Shown here: piece after piece, positions 1 through 12,481 of the stretch
How positions within the stretch are numbered: position 1 is the first letter of the stretch
Layout of the letters: each line of letters starts with the position of its first letter
Origin: Xenophilus sp. E41
GTDB taxonomy: Bacteria; Pseudomonadota; Gammaproteobacteria; Burkholderiales; Burkholderiaceae_C
Assembly (NCBI RefSeq): GCF_003671765.1
Contig: NZ_QPIB01000011.1
Location: 30,174 to 94,173 of the forward strand
Direction of reading: 5' to 3'
DNA: 64,000 nucleotides
Notes under the pieces: model-generated
Database searches by the model: none
Seen by the model: the letters and a program-made list of their open reading frames with translations, nothing else
Told to the model about the DNA's origin: nothing
Translations under genes and position numbers: made by a program

Positions 1-322
1 TCCAGGCGAGCACCTCCGTCGTGCCGCACGACGGTCAGCGCGAGCCTGAGCCGGAGAACGCACACCGGCGCCGCCGGCCGGGTTCAAGCCCACGACGCGC
101 CAACACCACGAAACCAAGAAGCAAAAACCAACAAGCGCAATCGCCCGCCAGCCCAAGCCAGCCGCCCGCTACAGCCAAATTCGTCACAAACGTGACGATC
201 ACAAAAAACAGCAACGACTCCCGCCGCGTTTTGACAGCTTTTTGATACCGCGCCCACGACTCTCTACCCCGTTTTGACGCCCCGGCTCCGAGACTGCCCG
301 CATCGTTTTGCAGGAGTGATGC
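1..322 (+). promoter_or_regulatory. Upstream region of the kdp operon
   Basis: No convincing gene lies here; the one open frame (21-245) has no recognisable protein features. The stretch holds a perfect dyad (181-198) and then an A/T-richer segment before the first small ORF. The 7-mer CGTTTTG occurs three times at 227-233, 270-276 and 304-310, spaced 43 and 34 bases. A TTGACA-like -35 lies at 231-236, but no good -10 follows at 16-18 bases, so the promoter is not assigned. KdpE binding sites are a plausible function because the operon encodes its own KdpD/KdpE pair, but none is demonstrated. Confidence 0.45.
181..198. repeat. Dyad TCGTCAC-N4-GTGACGA, copy 1
   Basis: A perfect 7-bp inverted repeat with a 4-base centre (AAAC). 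The surrounding 25 bases (176-200) recur with one mismatch at 13257-13281, just after kdpE. It could be an operator, a terminator hairpin of an upstream gene outside the window, or a family-specific intergenic repeat. The sequence does not decide between these. Confidence 0.75.
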
Positions 323-436
323 ATGGACATCGTCTGGATCGGCGGCCTGGCCGTCTTGTGGATCGTCGTGGCGGAACTGGTGGTCGGACTCAACCGCCTC
401 GACCGCCAGGCGCGTCCTTCGGGAGAGCGCCCGTGA
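323..436 (+). CDS. 37-residue single-helix membrane protein preceding kdpF
   Basis: The ORF begins ATG GAC ATC GTC behind a purine-rich CAGGAG (311-316). It encodes a hydrophobic segment (about residues 3-24, rich in Val, Leu, Ile, Trp) followed by a short basic tail ending RPSGERP. Its TGA overlaps the GTG start of kdpF by the tetranucleotide GTGA, so translation is probably coupled. KdpF is itself a tiny one-helix protein, so this may be an additional small Kdp subunit or only a translational leader. No family is recognised. It is real-looking from its hydrophobicity, ribosome site and coupling, but expression is unproven. Confidence 0.55.
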   Translation: MDIVWIGGLAVLWIVVAELVVGLNRLDRQARPSGERP

Positions 437-531
437 TCGCGCTCGAAGCCCTCTACGGCCTCGGCGGCCTGCTTGCCGTGCTGCTGCTCGCGTATCTCGT
501 CTTCGCGCTCATCTGCGCCGAGGAGTTCTGA
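433..531 (+). CDS. kdpF: KdpF, small subunit of the K+-transporting ATPase
   Basis: This is a 32-residue protein read from a GTG start. It is almost entirely one transmembrane helix (residues 8-28, GLGGLLAVLLLAYLVFALI) and ends in CAEEF, which fits the KdpF family (about 29 residues in E. coli). KdpF stabilises the KdpFABC complex in the inner membrane. The start overlaps the stop of the preceding small ORF, and kdpA begins three bases after the stop, so the three are one translational unit. The GTG start is chosen because it gives the family length. Confidence 0.85.
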   Translation: MIALEALYGLGGLLAVLLLAYLVFALICAEEF

Positions 532-534
532 GCC

Positions 535-2343
535 GTGGATGGATCTGCATGGGGCCTGCTGGCCCTCTTCCTCGCCGTGCTGGGCGTCTTGGCCTGGCCG
601 CTCGGCCGCATGCTCGCGGCGATGTGCGACGGCAACCTGCCGCGCTGGATGCAGCGCGTCGAGGCACCGCTGTACCGCCTTGCCGGTGTGCAGCCCGAGC
701 GCTCCATGGGCTGGCGCGGCTACGCGCTGTCCCTGCTGGCCTTCAACGCCATCGGCGCGCTGGCCCTCTATGCGCTGCAGCGCCTGCAGGGCCTGCTGCC
801 GCTCAACCCGGCCGTGCTGCCCGGCGTCTCGCCCGATTCGGCCTTCAACACCGCCGTCAGCTTCGTCACCAACACCAACTGGCAGGGCTACGCCGGCGAA
901 AGCACCATGAGCTATCTCACCCAGATGCTCGGCCTGACGGTGCAGAACTTCGTCTCCGCCGCCACCGGCATCGCCGTCGCCTTCGCGCTCATCCGCGGCT
1001 TCGCATCGCGCGGGCAGGCCAAGGCCGAGAAGGGCGCGCCGGCCGCCGAGGGCCTGCTCGGCAACTTCTGGGCCGACCTGGTGCGCATCACGCTGTGGGT
1101 GCTGCTGCCGCTGTCCTTCGTCTTCGCGATCTTCCTGGTCGGGCAGGGCGTCATCCAGAACTTCGACCGCTATGCCGAAGTGCGGACCGTCGAGGCCATC
1201 ACCTACTCGCAGCCCAAGGCGGGCGCCGACGGCCAGCCCGTGCTGGACACCAAGGGCCAGCCGGTCACCGAGGAGGCCCGCACGCAGACCCAGACACTCG
1301 CCATGGGCCCCGTCGCTTCGCAGGAGGCCATCAAGATGCTGGGCACCAATGGCGGCGGCTTCTTCAACGCCAACTCGGCGCACCCCTACGAGAACCCCAC
1401 GCCCTGGAGCAACTTCGCGCAGATGCTGTCGATCTTCCTCATCCCGGCCGCGCTGTGCTTCGCCTTCGGGCGCGTGGTCGGCGACGTGCGCCAGGGCTGG
1501 GCCATCCTGGCAGCCATGACGGTGCTCTTCGTCGCCGCCGTGGCCGTCACCACCTGGGCCGAGCAGGCCGGCAACCCGCTGCTCACGGCGCTCGGCGTCG
1601 ACCCCTCGGCCGGCAACCTCGAAGGCAAGGACCTGCGCTTCGGCATCGCTGCCTCGTCCCTCTTCGCCGTCGTCACCACCGCCGCGTCGTGCGGCGCCGT
1701 GATCGCCATGCACGACTCGCTCACGCCGGTCGGCGGCCTGGTCACGCTGGTCATGATGCAGCTGGGCGAGGTCGTCTTCGGCGGCGTCGGCTCGGGCCTG
1801 TACGGCATGCTGGTGTTCGCGGTGCTGGCCGTCTTCATCGCCGGGCTGATGATCGGCCGCACGCCCGAGTACCTGGGCAAGAAGATCGAGGTGCACGAGA
1901 TGAAGCTCACCTCGATCGCCATCCTCGTCACGCCGCTGCTGGTGTTGCTGGGCACCGCGGTGGCCGTGAGCGCCGCCGCGGGCAAGGCCGGCATCGCCAA
2001 CCCGGGCGCGCACGGCTTCTCCGAGATCCTCTACGCCTTCAGTTCGGCCGCCAACAACAACGGCAGCGCCTTCGCCGGCCTGTCGGCCAACACGCCCTTC
2101 TACAACGCCATGCTGGGCCTCGCAATGTGGCTGGGCCGCTTCGGCGTGATCGTGCCGGTCCTGGCCATCGCCGGGTCGCTGGCACGCAAGCCACGGCTGG
2201 CCGTGACCAGCGGCACGCTGCCCACGCACGGCCCGCTCTTCGTCGTGCTGCTCATCGGTACGGTGCTGCTGGTGGGCCTGCTCAACTACGTGCCGGCGCT
2301 GGCCCTCGGGCCCGTCGTCGAGCACCTCATGCTCTGGAAGTGA
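535..2343 (+). CDS. kdpA: KdpA, K+-channel-like subunit of K+-transporting ATPase
   Basis: KdpA is the membrane subunit that selects and translocates K+ in the high-affinity Kdp pump. The 602-residue product is somewhat longer than E. coli KdpA (557). It shows the hallmark filter-loop motifs TNTNWQ (residues 112-117) and [15 protein letters not shown] (from about residue 270), plus a later [10 protein letters not shown] motif, among about ten hydrophobic segments. The start is GTG, since no in-frame ATG lies nearby. It sits three bases after kdpF and seven before kdpB. A longer periplasmic-type insertion (about residues 215-260) explains part of the extra length. Confidence 0.97.
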   Translation: MDGSAWGLLALFLAVLGVLAWPLGRMLAAMCDGNLPRWMQRVEAPLYRLAGVQPERSMGWRGYALSLLAFNAIGALALYALQRLQGLLPLNPAVLPGVSPDSAFNTAVSFVTNTNWQGYAGESTMSYLTQMLGLTVQNFVSAATGIAVAFALIRGFASRGQAKAEKGAPAAEGLLGNFWADLVRITLWVLLPLSFVFAIFLVGQGVIQNFDRYAEVRTVEAITYSQPKAGADGQPVLDTKGQPVTEEARTQTQTLAMGPVASQEAIKMLGTNGGGFFNANSAHPYENPTPWSNFAQMLSIFLIPAALCFAFGRVVGDVRQGWAILAAMTVLFVAAVAVTTWAEQAGNPLLTALGVDPSAGNLEGKDLRFGIAASSLFAVVTTAASCGAVIAMHDSLTPVGGLVTLVMMQLGEVVFGGVGSGLYGMLVFAVLAVFIAGLMIGRTPEYLGKKIEVHEMKLTSIAILVTPLLVLLGTAVAVSAAAGKAGIANPGAHGFSEILYAFSSAANNNGSAFAGLSANTPFYNAMLGLAMWLGRFGVIVPVLAIAGSLARKPRLAVTSGTLPTHGPLFVVLLIGTVLLVGLLNYVPALALGPVVEHLMLWK

Positions 2344-2350
2344 GGCCACG

Positions 2351-4447
<2,097 letters not shown>

Positions 4448-4463
4448 ACCGGAAGGAGTCACC

Positions 4464-5057
4464 ATGAACGACAAGCACCCCATCCTGCGCCCCGCGCTCA
4501 CCGTCTTCGTGCTGCTCAGCGCGCTCACGGGCATCGTCTACCCGCTGGCCGTGACCGGCGTCGCCCGCACCGCGTTCCCCGAGCAGGCCGCCGGCAGCCT
4601 CGTGCTGCGCGACGGGCAGCCCGTCGGCTCGACGCTGATCGGCCAGAACTTCAGCGACCCCATGCACTTCTGGGGCCGCCCGTCGGCCACCGCGCCGATG
4701 CCCTACAACGGCGCCGGCTCCGGCGGCAGCAACCAGGGCCCGCTCAACCCGGCGCTCGCCGACGCGGTCAAGGCCCGCATCGAGGTGCTGCGCGCGGCCG
4801 ACCCCGGCAACACCGCGCCCGTCCCGGCCGACCTGGCGACCACCTCGGCCAGCGGACTCGATCCGCACATCAGCCCCGAGGCCGCCCGCTGGCAGGCGCC
4901 GCGCATCGCGCGCCTGCGCGGCCTGCCGCCGGCGCAGGTCGAGCAGCTGATCGATCAGCACACCGAAGGCGCAAGCCTGTTCGGCCTCATCGGCGAGCCG
5001 CGGGTCAACGTGCTGGCGCTCAACCTCGCGCTCGACGCGCTGCGCGATGGCCGCTGA
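4464..5057 (+). CDS. kdpC: KdpC, accessory subunit of K+-transporting ATPase
   Basis: A 197-residue protein with one N-terminal membrane segment (residues 11-32) and a soluble remainder, as in KdpC, which sits between KdpA and KdpB and aids assembly and nucleotide affinity. Family motifs seen are GSTLIGQNF, FWGRPSAT, the GSGGSNQGPLNP stretch and the C-terminal GLDPHISPEAA and VNVLALNLAL. The start at 4464 follows a strong GGAAGGAG ribosome site (4451-4458). Confidence 0.97.
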   Translation: MNDKHPILRPALTVFVLLSALTGIVYPLAVTGVARTAFPEQAAGSLVLRDGQPVGSTLIGQNFSDPMHFWGRPSATAPMPYNGAGSGGSNQGPLNPALADAVKARIEVLRAADPGNTAPVPADLATTSASGLDPHISPEAARWQAPRIARLRGLPPAQVEQLIDQHTEGASLFGLIGEPRVNVLALNLALDALRDGR

Positions 5058-5190
5058 ACTGCTGCAGGCCCTCTGTGCCCTGGCCGCATTCGCGGTGCCG
5101 CTGGGCTTCGCCTGGGCGGCGCTGCGCTTCGGCGCCTGGCGCCACCGGCGGCCGCGCGCACCGACGCACGCCAGACGCCAACACCGGTGA
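5047..5190 (+). CDS. Small hydrophobic ORF between kdpC and kdpD
   Basis: A 47-codon ORF starts inside the last codons of kdpC (11-base overlap). It encodes one hydrophobic helix (about residues 5-27) followed by a very basic, Arg/His-rich tail. No family is recognised. The overlap and the positive-inside topology resemble a small membrane protein, but the reading frame could be fortuitous in such GC-rich DNA. Confidence 0.35.
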   Translation: MAAELLQALCALAAFAVPLGFAWAALRFGAWRHRRPRAPTHARRQHR

Positions 5191-5192
5191 GT

Positions 5193-5209
5193 GCTATGAA
5201 AAGCATAGC
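5193..5209. repeat. 17-bp GCTATG palindromic element, copy 1
   Basis: GCTATGAAAAGCATAGC is a perfect 6-bp inverted repeat (GCTATG/CATAGC) with a 5-base centre. It lies three bases after the small ORF and 73 bases before kdpD. Related 17-mers occur at 16842, 18699 and 63031. Confidence 0.75.
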
Positions 5210-5282
5210 TGCTCGCGCGCGTCCCTCGGGCGCTGCAGGCACTTTTCATTCGGAACTGCGGCTGCGTTAAGCTGCCCGCGCC

Positions 5283-8087
5283 ATGGCCGAACCCGCCCGC
5301 CCCGACCCCGATGCGCTGCTGGCCCAGCTGCGTGCCGACGAGGCCCGCACCGCGCGCGGCCGGCTGCGCATTTACTTCGGCGCCAATGCGGGCGTGGGCA
5401 AGACCTGGGCCATGCTCAGTGCGGCGCAGCGGGAGCGGACGGCGGGGCGTGACGTGCTGGTCGGCGTGGTCGAGACGCACGGCCGCGCCGAGACGGCGGC
5501 GCTGCTCGCGGGCCTGCCCGTGCTGCCGCAGCGCGACGTGCCGCACCGCGATCGCACGCTGCACGAGTTCGACCTCGACGCCGCGCTCGCGCGCCGGCCC
5601 GAGGTGCTGCTGGTGGACGAGCTGGCGCACAGCAATGCGCCGGGCTCGCGCCACGCCAAGCGCTGGCAGGACGTGGAGGAACTGCTGGCCGCCGGCATCG
5701 AGGTCTGGTCGGCGCTCAATGTGCAGCACCTCGAGAGCCTCAACGGCACGGTGGGCGCCATCACCGGCATCCGCGTGCACGAGACCGTGCCCGACCGCGT
5801 GCTGGACGAGGCCGACGAGGTGGTGCTGGTCGACGCCACGCCCGACGAACTCGCCGCGCGCCTGGCCGCCGGCAAGGTGTATCTGCCCCAGCAGGCGGAG
5901 CGCGCGGCGCAGAACTTCTTCCGCAAGGGCAACCTCATCGCGCTGCGCGAGATCGCCCTGCGGCGCACCGCCGAGCACGTGGAGGACGACGTGCGCGACT
6001 GGCGCGTCGAACAGTCCGGCACGCCGGGCGCGCCCGCGGGTGACGCGCCGCCCGCGTGGCACACCTCGGGCGCGGTGCTGGCCGCCATCGGCCCGGGCGA
6101 GGAGGCGGCGCAGACCGTGCGCGCCGCCGCGCGCCTGGCCGGCCAGCTCAACGTGCGCTGGCATGCCGCCTACGTCGAGACGCCGCGCCTCGCGCGGTTG
6201 CCCGCGGCGCAGCGCGACCGCATCCTCGCGGTGTTGCGGCTGGCGCAGGAACTCGGTGCCGAGACGGCGGTGCTCACCGGCGCCGACGTGGCGCAGGCCC
6301 TGGCCGACCAAGCGCAGCAGCTCAACTGCGCGACGCTGATGCTCGGCCGCGCGGCCGACGCGGGCGCGGCGCCGTGGCGCGCTTGGCTGCGCCGCCTCGG
6401 GCGGCCGGTGCTCGCGCGCCGCATCGCCCGCGCCGCGCCGGGGCTGGACCTGATCTCCGTGGCGCCCGCCGACAGCATGCGGCGCCTGCCGCGCGCCGCG
6501 CTGGGCGCAGTGCGCGCAGGCGCCGAGGACGATGCCGAGCGCGCCCCGGCGCATTGGCCCGGCTTCGCCTGGGCCGCGGCGAGCAGCGTCGCCATCACTT
6601 TGCTCGCGGCACCGCTGTCGGGCGTGCTGGAGCTGACCAACATCGTCATGCTCTACCTGCTCGGCGTCGTCGGCGCGGCCTGGGGCTTCGGGCGCGGGCC
6701 GGCGGCGCTGGCGGCGGCGCTGAACGTGGTGGCCTTCGACTTCTTCTTCGTGCAGCCCACCTTCTCCTTCGCGGTGAGCGACGTGCAGTACCTGCTGACC
6801 TTCGCCGTCATGCTGGGCGTGGGGCTGCTGGTGGGTCAGCTCACGGCCGGGCTGCGCTTCTCGGCCGGCGTGTCGGCCAGCCGCGAGCGGCGCGCGCAGT
6901 CGCTGTTCGAGCTCACGCGCGAGCTGTCGGCCGCGCTCGAGCGCGAGCAGGTCGCGGCGCTGGGCGCCGCTGCCGTGCAGCGCCACTTCGGCGGCGAGGC
7001 GCGCGTGCTGCTCGCCGACGTGGCGCCGGGCGCGGCAGGCGCCGCGTCGCAGGACCGCCTGGTGCCGCCGGCCGATGCGCCCGAGGGCTTCGACTTCAGC
7101 GTGGCCGACTGGGCCTTCCGGCACGGCCAGCCCGCCGGCCTGGGCACGGCCACGCTGGCCGCGCAGCCATGGCACTACGTGCCGCTGTCGGCGCCGATGC
7201 GCGTGCGCGGCGTGCTGGCGCTGCGGCCCGCACGCCCGCGCTGGCTGCTGATCCCGGAGCAGGCGCAGCAGCTGGACACGCTGGCGCGGCAGATCGCCAT
7301 CGCCGTGGAGCGCGTGCACTACGTCGAGGTGGCCCAGCAGGCGGTGGTCGACATCGAGTCCGAGCGTCTGCGCAATGCGCTGCTGGGCGCGCTCTCGCAC
7401 GACGTGCGCACGCCGCTCACCGCGCTCATCGGGCTGGCCGAATCGCTGCGCACGCTGCCGCCGCCCCTGGCGGGCGAGCAGGCGCAGGCGGTGCAGGCCA
7501 TCGTGGCGCAGGCGCGTGCGCTCAATGCGCTGGTGAGCAACCTGCTGGACATGGCGCGGCTCGAGAGCGGGGTGGCCGGCGGCGCCGTGAACCTGCGGCG
7601 CGACTGGCAGTCGGTGGAGGAGGTGGTGGGCGCCGCGCTGCGCGCCGCCGCGCCGGCCCTGGGCACGCGCGAGGTGCAGGCGCGCATCCCGCCCGATCTG
7701 CCGCTGGTCGAGTTCGACGCCGTGCTCATCGAGCGCGTGCTGGTCAACCTGCTGGAGAACGCGGCGCGCTACGGTGCGCCGCCCATCGTCGTCTCGGCGC
7801 GCGCGCTGCCGCAGTCGCTGGAGATCGCCGTGCGCGACCACGGCCCGGGCCTGCCGGCGCCATGGCGCGGCCGGGAGCAGGGGCTGTTCGAGAAGTTCAC
7901 GCGCGGTGAGGCCGAGTCCGCCACGCCCGGCGTGGGCCTCGGCCTGGCGATCTGCAAGGCCATCGTGCAGGCGCACGGCGGCGAGATCGTGGCCGGCGAT
8001 GCCGAGCCCGGCGCACAGGGCGGCGGCGCGGTGTTCACGCTCACGCTGCCGCGGCGCGAAGCGCCAGCCGTGCCGGAGACTGTTTAG
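5283..8087 (+). CDS. kdpD: KdpD, turgor/K+ sensor histidine kinase
   Basis: KdpD senses K+ limitation and phosphorylates KdpE to switch on kdpFABC. The 934-residue product has the full family layout. An N-terminal KdpD domain carries a Walker A GANAGVGKT (residues 33-41) and a Walker-B-like LLVDELAHSNAPGSRH. A USP-like domain covers about residues 250-370. Four closely spaced membrane helices lie at about 425-530, followed by a GAF-like region, the HisKA box SHDVRTPL with His706, and a HATPase domain (NLLENAARYG, GPGLP, GVGLGLAI). No strong ribosome site precedes ATG 5283. The stop overlaps the convergent glycosyltransferase stop by three bases. Confidence 0.96.
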   Translation: MAEPARPDPDALLAQLRADEARTARGRLRIYFGANAGVGKTWAMLSAAQRERTAGRDVLVGVVETHGRAETAALLAGLPVLPQRDVPHRDRTLHEFDLDAALARRPEVLLVDELAHSNAPGSRHAKRWQDVEELLAAGIEVWSALNVQHLESLNGTVGAITGIRVHETVPDRVLDEADEVVLVDATPDELAARLAAGKVYLPQQAERAAQNFFRKGNLIALREIALRRTAEHVEDDVRDWRVEQSGTPGAPAGDAPPAWHTSGAVLAAIGPGEEAAQTVRAAARLAGQLNVRWHAAYVETPRLARLPAAQRDRILAVLRLAQELGAETAVLTGADVAQALADQAQQLNCATLMLGRAADAGAAPWRAWLRRLGRPVLARRIARAAPGLDLISVAPADSMRRLPRAALGAVRAGAEDDAERAPAHWPGFAWAAASSVAITLLAAPLSGVLELTNIVMLYLLGVVGAAWGFGRGPAALAAALNVVAFDFFFVQPTFSFAVSDVQYLLTFAVMLGVGLLVGQLTAGLRFSAGVSASRERRAQSLFELTRELSAALEREQVAALGAAAVQRHFGGEARVLLADVAPGAAGAASQDRLVPPADAPEGFDFSVADWAFRHGQPAGLGTATLAAQPWHYVPLSAPMRVRGVLALRPARPRWLLIPEQAQQLDTLARQIAIAVERVHYVEVAQQAVVDIESERLRNALLGALSHDVRTPLTALIGLAESLRTLPPPLAGEQAQAVQAIVAQARALNALVSNLLDMARLESGVAGGAVNLRRDWQSVEEVVGAALRAAAPALGTREVQARIPPDLPLVEFDAVLIERVLVNLLENAARYGAPPIVVSARALPQSLEIAVRDHGPGLPAPWRGREQGLFEKFTRGEAESATPGVGLGLAICKAIVQAHGGEIVAGDAEPGAQGGGAVFTLTLPRREAPAVPETV

Positions 8088-8773
8088 GCCGCAGCAGCGA
8101 CGACGCCGACCGGCGCCGCCAGCGCCTGCAGCAGCGCATCGGCAAAGCCGCCCACGGCGCGCGCCTGGCGCCGTGCACTGGTCACCACGCGTGGCCGGGC
8201 GCTCCACGCGATGCGGGCGCCGGCCAGCTCGATCGCGCGCACCAGGTCGACGTCTTCGCTGCACGCCAGGTGCTTGAAGCCGCCCACCTGCAGGTACAGC
8301 GCGGTGGACACGCCAAGGTTGGCGCCGTGGATGTGGCGATGGTCGTCGCGGTCGTTGTACGTGGCCAGGAAGTGGGCGTGCAGACGCTCCGCATCGACGC
8401 CATGGCAGGACCAGTCGTCCACCCCCACGCAGCCGCAGACCGCGTCGGCCTCCAGCGCCAGCTGGTCGGCCAGCCAGTCGGGGGCAACGCGCGTGTCGGC
8501 ATCGGTGAAGGCGAGCCAGCGCGCGCCGGCCTGCACCAGCGCCTGCGCGGCCAGCGCGCGGGCCACGCCGACGTTGCGCGCATCGACCTCCACCGTGCGT
8601 GCGCCGGCGGCACGCGCCAGCACGCCGGTCGCGTCGGTGCAGGCGTCCAGCGCAACGACGACCTCGAAGGGCTCGCCGGCCAGCGCCGCGTGCCGGCCGG
8701 CCGCCATCGCCGCCGCCACGGCGGCGGCGATGTGCTCCTCCTCGTTGTGGGCGGGAATCGCGATGCCTAGCAT
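8084..8773 (-). CDS. Family 2 glycosyltransferase
   Basis: The 229-residue protein starts MLGIAIPAHNEEEHI, the nucleotide-sugar-binding start of GT-A fold family 2 enzymes. It carries the metal-binding DxD-type motif FTDADTRV around residue 95 and a C-terminal SEDVDL acid motif. It probably transfers a sugar to a lipid, polysaccharide or small acceptor in the cytoplasm; the acceptor cannot be told. No membrane helices are evident. It lies on the minus strand downstream of katE with a 46-base gap, so the two may be co-transcribed. It meets kdpD end to end with no terminator visible. Confidence 0.8.
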   Translation of the reverse strand: MLGIAIPAHNEEEHIAAAVAAAMAAGRHAALAGEPFEVVVALDACTDATGVLARAAGARTVEVDARNVGVARALAAQALVQAGARWLAFTDADTRVAPDWLADQLALEADAVCGCVGVDDWSCHGVDAERLHAHFLATYNDRDDHRHIHGANLGVSTALYLQVGGFKHLACSEDVDLVRAIELAGARIAWSARPRVVTSARRQARAVGGFADALLQALAAPVGVVAAAA

Positions 8774-8819
8774 GCGGCGCCTCCGCGAACGGGGCGCTGG
8801 GGCGTGGTGCGGCCCACGG

Positions 8820-11243
<2,424 letters not shown>

Positions 11244-11419
11244 GGGTTCCTCGTGGATGGAGCGGTAGCGCTGACACGAGGTTAGGTAAGCCGCCGGCAA
11301 CAAAAACGTAGGACACGACCCATCTGTGGCCGAGCCATCTGCTTTAAGTTCAAAGTTAATCCACGTTAATGCGCCATCGCTGCGGAAGGCGCACCCTCTG
11401 CCGCCCCCAGGCCCGACCC
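11244..11419. promoter_or_regulatory. Divergent promoter region katE / Crp-Fnr regulator
   Basis: This 176-base gap is A/T-richer than its surroundings near 11341-11370. GTTAAT occurs twice, at 11355 and 11365, exactly 10 bases (one helical turn) apart, with a further TTTAAG at 11343. Such phased repeats suit an activator site for katE or the regulator, but no canonical Crp or FNR palindrome is seen and no -35/-10 pair is convincing. Confidence 0.4.
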
Positions 11420-12172
11420 ATGCTCACACGCCAGCTGCTTCGCAACCGCCTCACCGAACTCTCCGACGACGAGCGTGCCCTGCTCGAGGGCGCCGTTTCG
11501 CAGACGCGCCAGTACCCGGCCGGCCAGGTGGTGGTGCGACAGGGGACGCCGATCGAGGTCAGCACGCTCCTGGTGGAAGGCATGATGACCCGCCACGTCG
11601 ACGCGCCCGACGGCCGCCGCCACCTCGTCGCGGTGCATGTGCCGGGCGACTTCGTCGACCTGCATGCCTATGCACTGAAGAAGCTGGACCACGATGTGGG
11701 CGCGCTCACCGACGTGACGGTGGCCGTGGTGCCGCACGCCGCGCTCGAAGGCCTGCAGCTGCAGCATCCTGGACTCACGCGAGCGCTGTGGTTCCAGACG
11801 CTGCTCGACGCCGCGATGCACCGGCAGTGGATCTATCGTTTGGCCAGCCTCAACGCCATGCAGCGCGTGGCGCACTTCCTGTGCGAGACGAACGCACGCC
11901 TGCTGGCCATCGGCGCCTCGGACGGCCAGCACTTCGCGCTGCCGATGACGCAGTCCGACATCGGCGAGGTGTGCAGCCTGACCAACGTGCACGTGAGCCG
12001 CGTGCTGCGCGAGTTGCGCGAACGCGGCCTGTGCCAGGTGCGTTCGTCGCATGTCCACATCACCGACCTTCGGAGCCTCACGCAGATGGCCCTCTTCGAC
12101 CCCCAGTACCTGTACCTGCAGCCCACCATCGAGCGGCGCGCGACCGGCCGCGAGGAGCCTCCCCATGGCTGA
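11420..12172 (+). CDS. Crp/Fnr-family transcriptional regulator
   Basis: The 250-residue protein has a cyclic-nucleotide-binding-like beta-roll N-terminal half (about residues 20-130, with YPAGQVVVRQGTPIEVSTLLVEG) and a C-terminal winged helix (ALPMTQSDIGEVCSLTNVHVSRVLRELRERGL, residues about 175-205). No N-terminal cysteine cluster is present, so it is not an FNR-type iron-sulfur sensor. The effector is unknown. ATG 11420 is used because it begins the family-like MLTRQLLRNRL; an upstream in-frame ATG adds 17 poorly conserved-looking residues. It is divergent from katE, overlaps a small downstream ORF, and lies between the two halves of the kdpDE pair. Confidence 0.85.
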   Translation: MLTRQLLRNRLTELSDDERALLEGAVSQTRQYPAGQVVVRQGTPIEVSTLLVEGMMTRHVDAPDGRRHLVAVHVPGDFVDLHAYALKKLDHDVGALTDVTVAVVPHAALEGLQLQHPGLTRALWFQTLLDAAMHRQWIYRLASLNAMQRVAHFLCETNARLLAIGASDGQHFALPMTQSDIGEVCSLTNVHVSRVLRELRERGLCQVRSSHVHITDLRSLTQMALFDPQYLYLQPTIERRATGREEPPHG

Positions 12173-12389
12173 CCGGCGAGCGATGCTCGCGCCCCGCAGC
12201 GACGCCGGACGCGCCACCGCCGAGAACGGCGTCGTGCTGCTCGACGGGCCCGACGGCGTGGCCGTGACCATGACGCCCGACGCAGCGGCGCGCACCGCCG
12301 ACAGCCTGCTCGAGGCCGCACGGCAGGCGCGCGAGCAGCTGGCCGCGCGCGGGCCCGGCGCGAGCGATTCGGCCGACGACCTGGGCTAG
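12165..12389 (+). CDS. Hypothetical 74-residue protein
   Basis: The start ATG lies eight bases inside the preceding regulator gene behind a GAGGAG ribosome site (12152-12157), so translation is probably coupled. The product is soluble, Ala/Arg/Asp-rich, with a helical segment TPDAAARTADSLLEAARQAREQLAA. I do not recognise a family. The overlap and ribosome site support a real gene that works with the regulator or is simply carried with it. Confidence 0.6.
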   Translation: MADRRAMLAPRSDAGRATAENGVVLLDGPDGVAVTMTPDAAARTADSLLEAARQAREQLAARGPGASDSADDLG

Positions 12390-12481
12390 CGGGCCACCTG
12401 TGCACCGCAGGTCGGCGGCCCCGCTGCAAGGCGTGGCAGACTGCGCCACCGTGCGCCACCCGGTCTGCAGCCCCGCCCGCC

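Noticed and set aside
77-115. tRNA-like GGGTTCAAGCCC stretch
   Set aside because: The T-loop consensus is present, but the 5-bp T-stem does not pair beyond two bases and no acceptor or anticodon arm can be drawn.
21-245. Open frame before the kdp operon
   Set aside because: Arg/Pro/Gln-rich with no ribosome site, signal or domain, and it runs through the dyad repeat. The matching end of a frame near kdpE comes only from the shared repeat.
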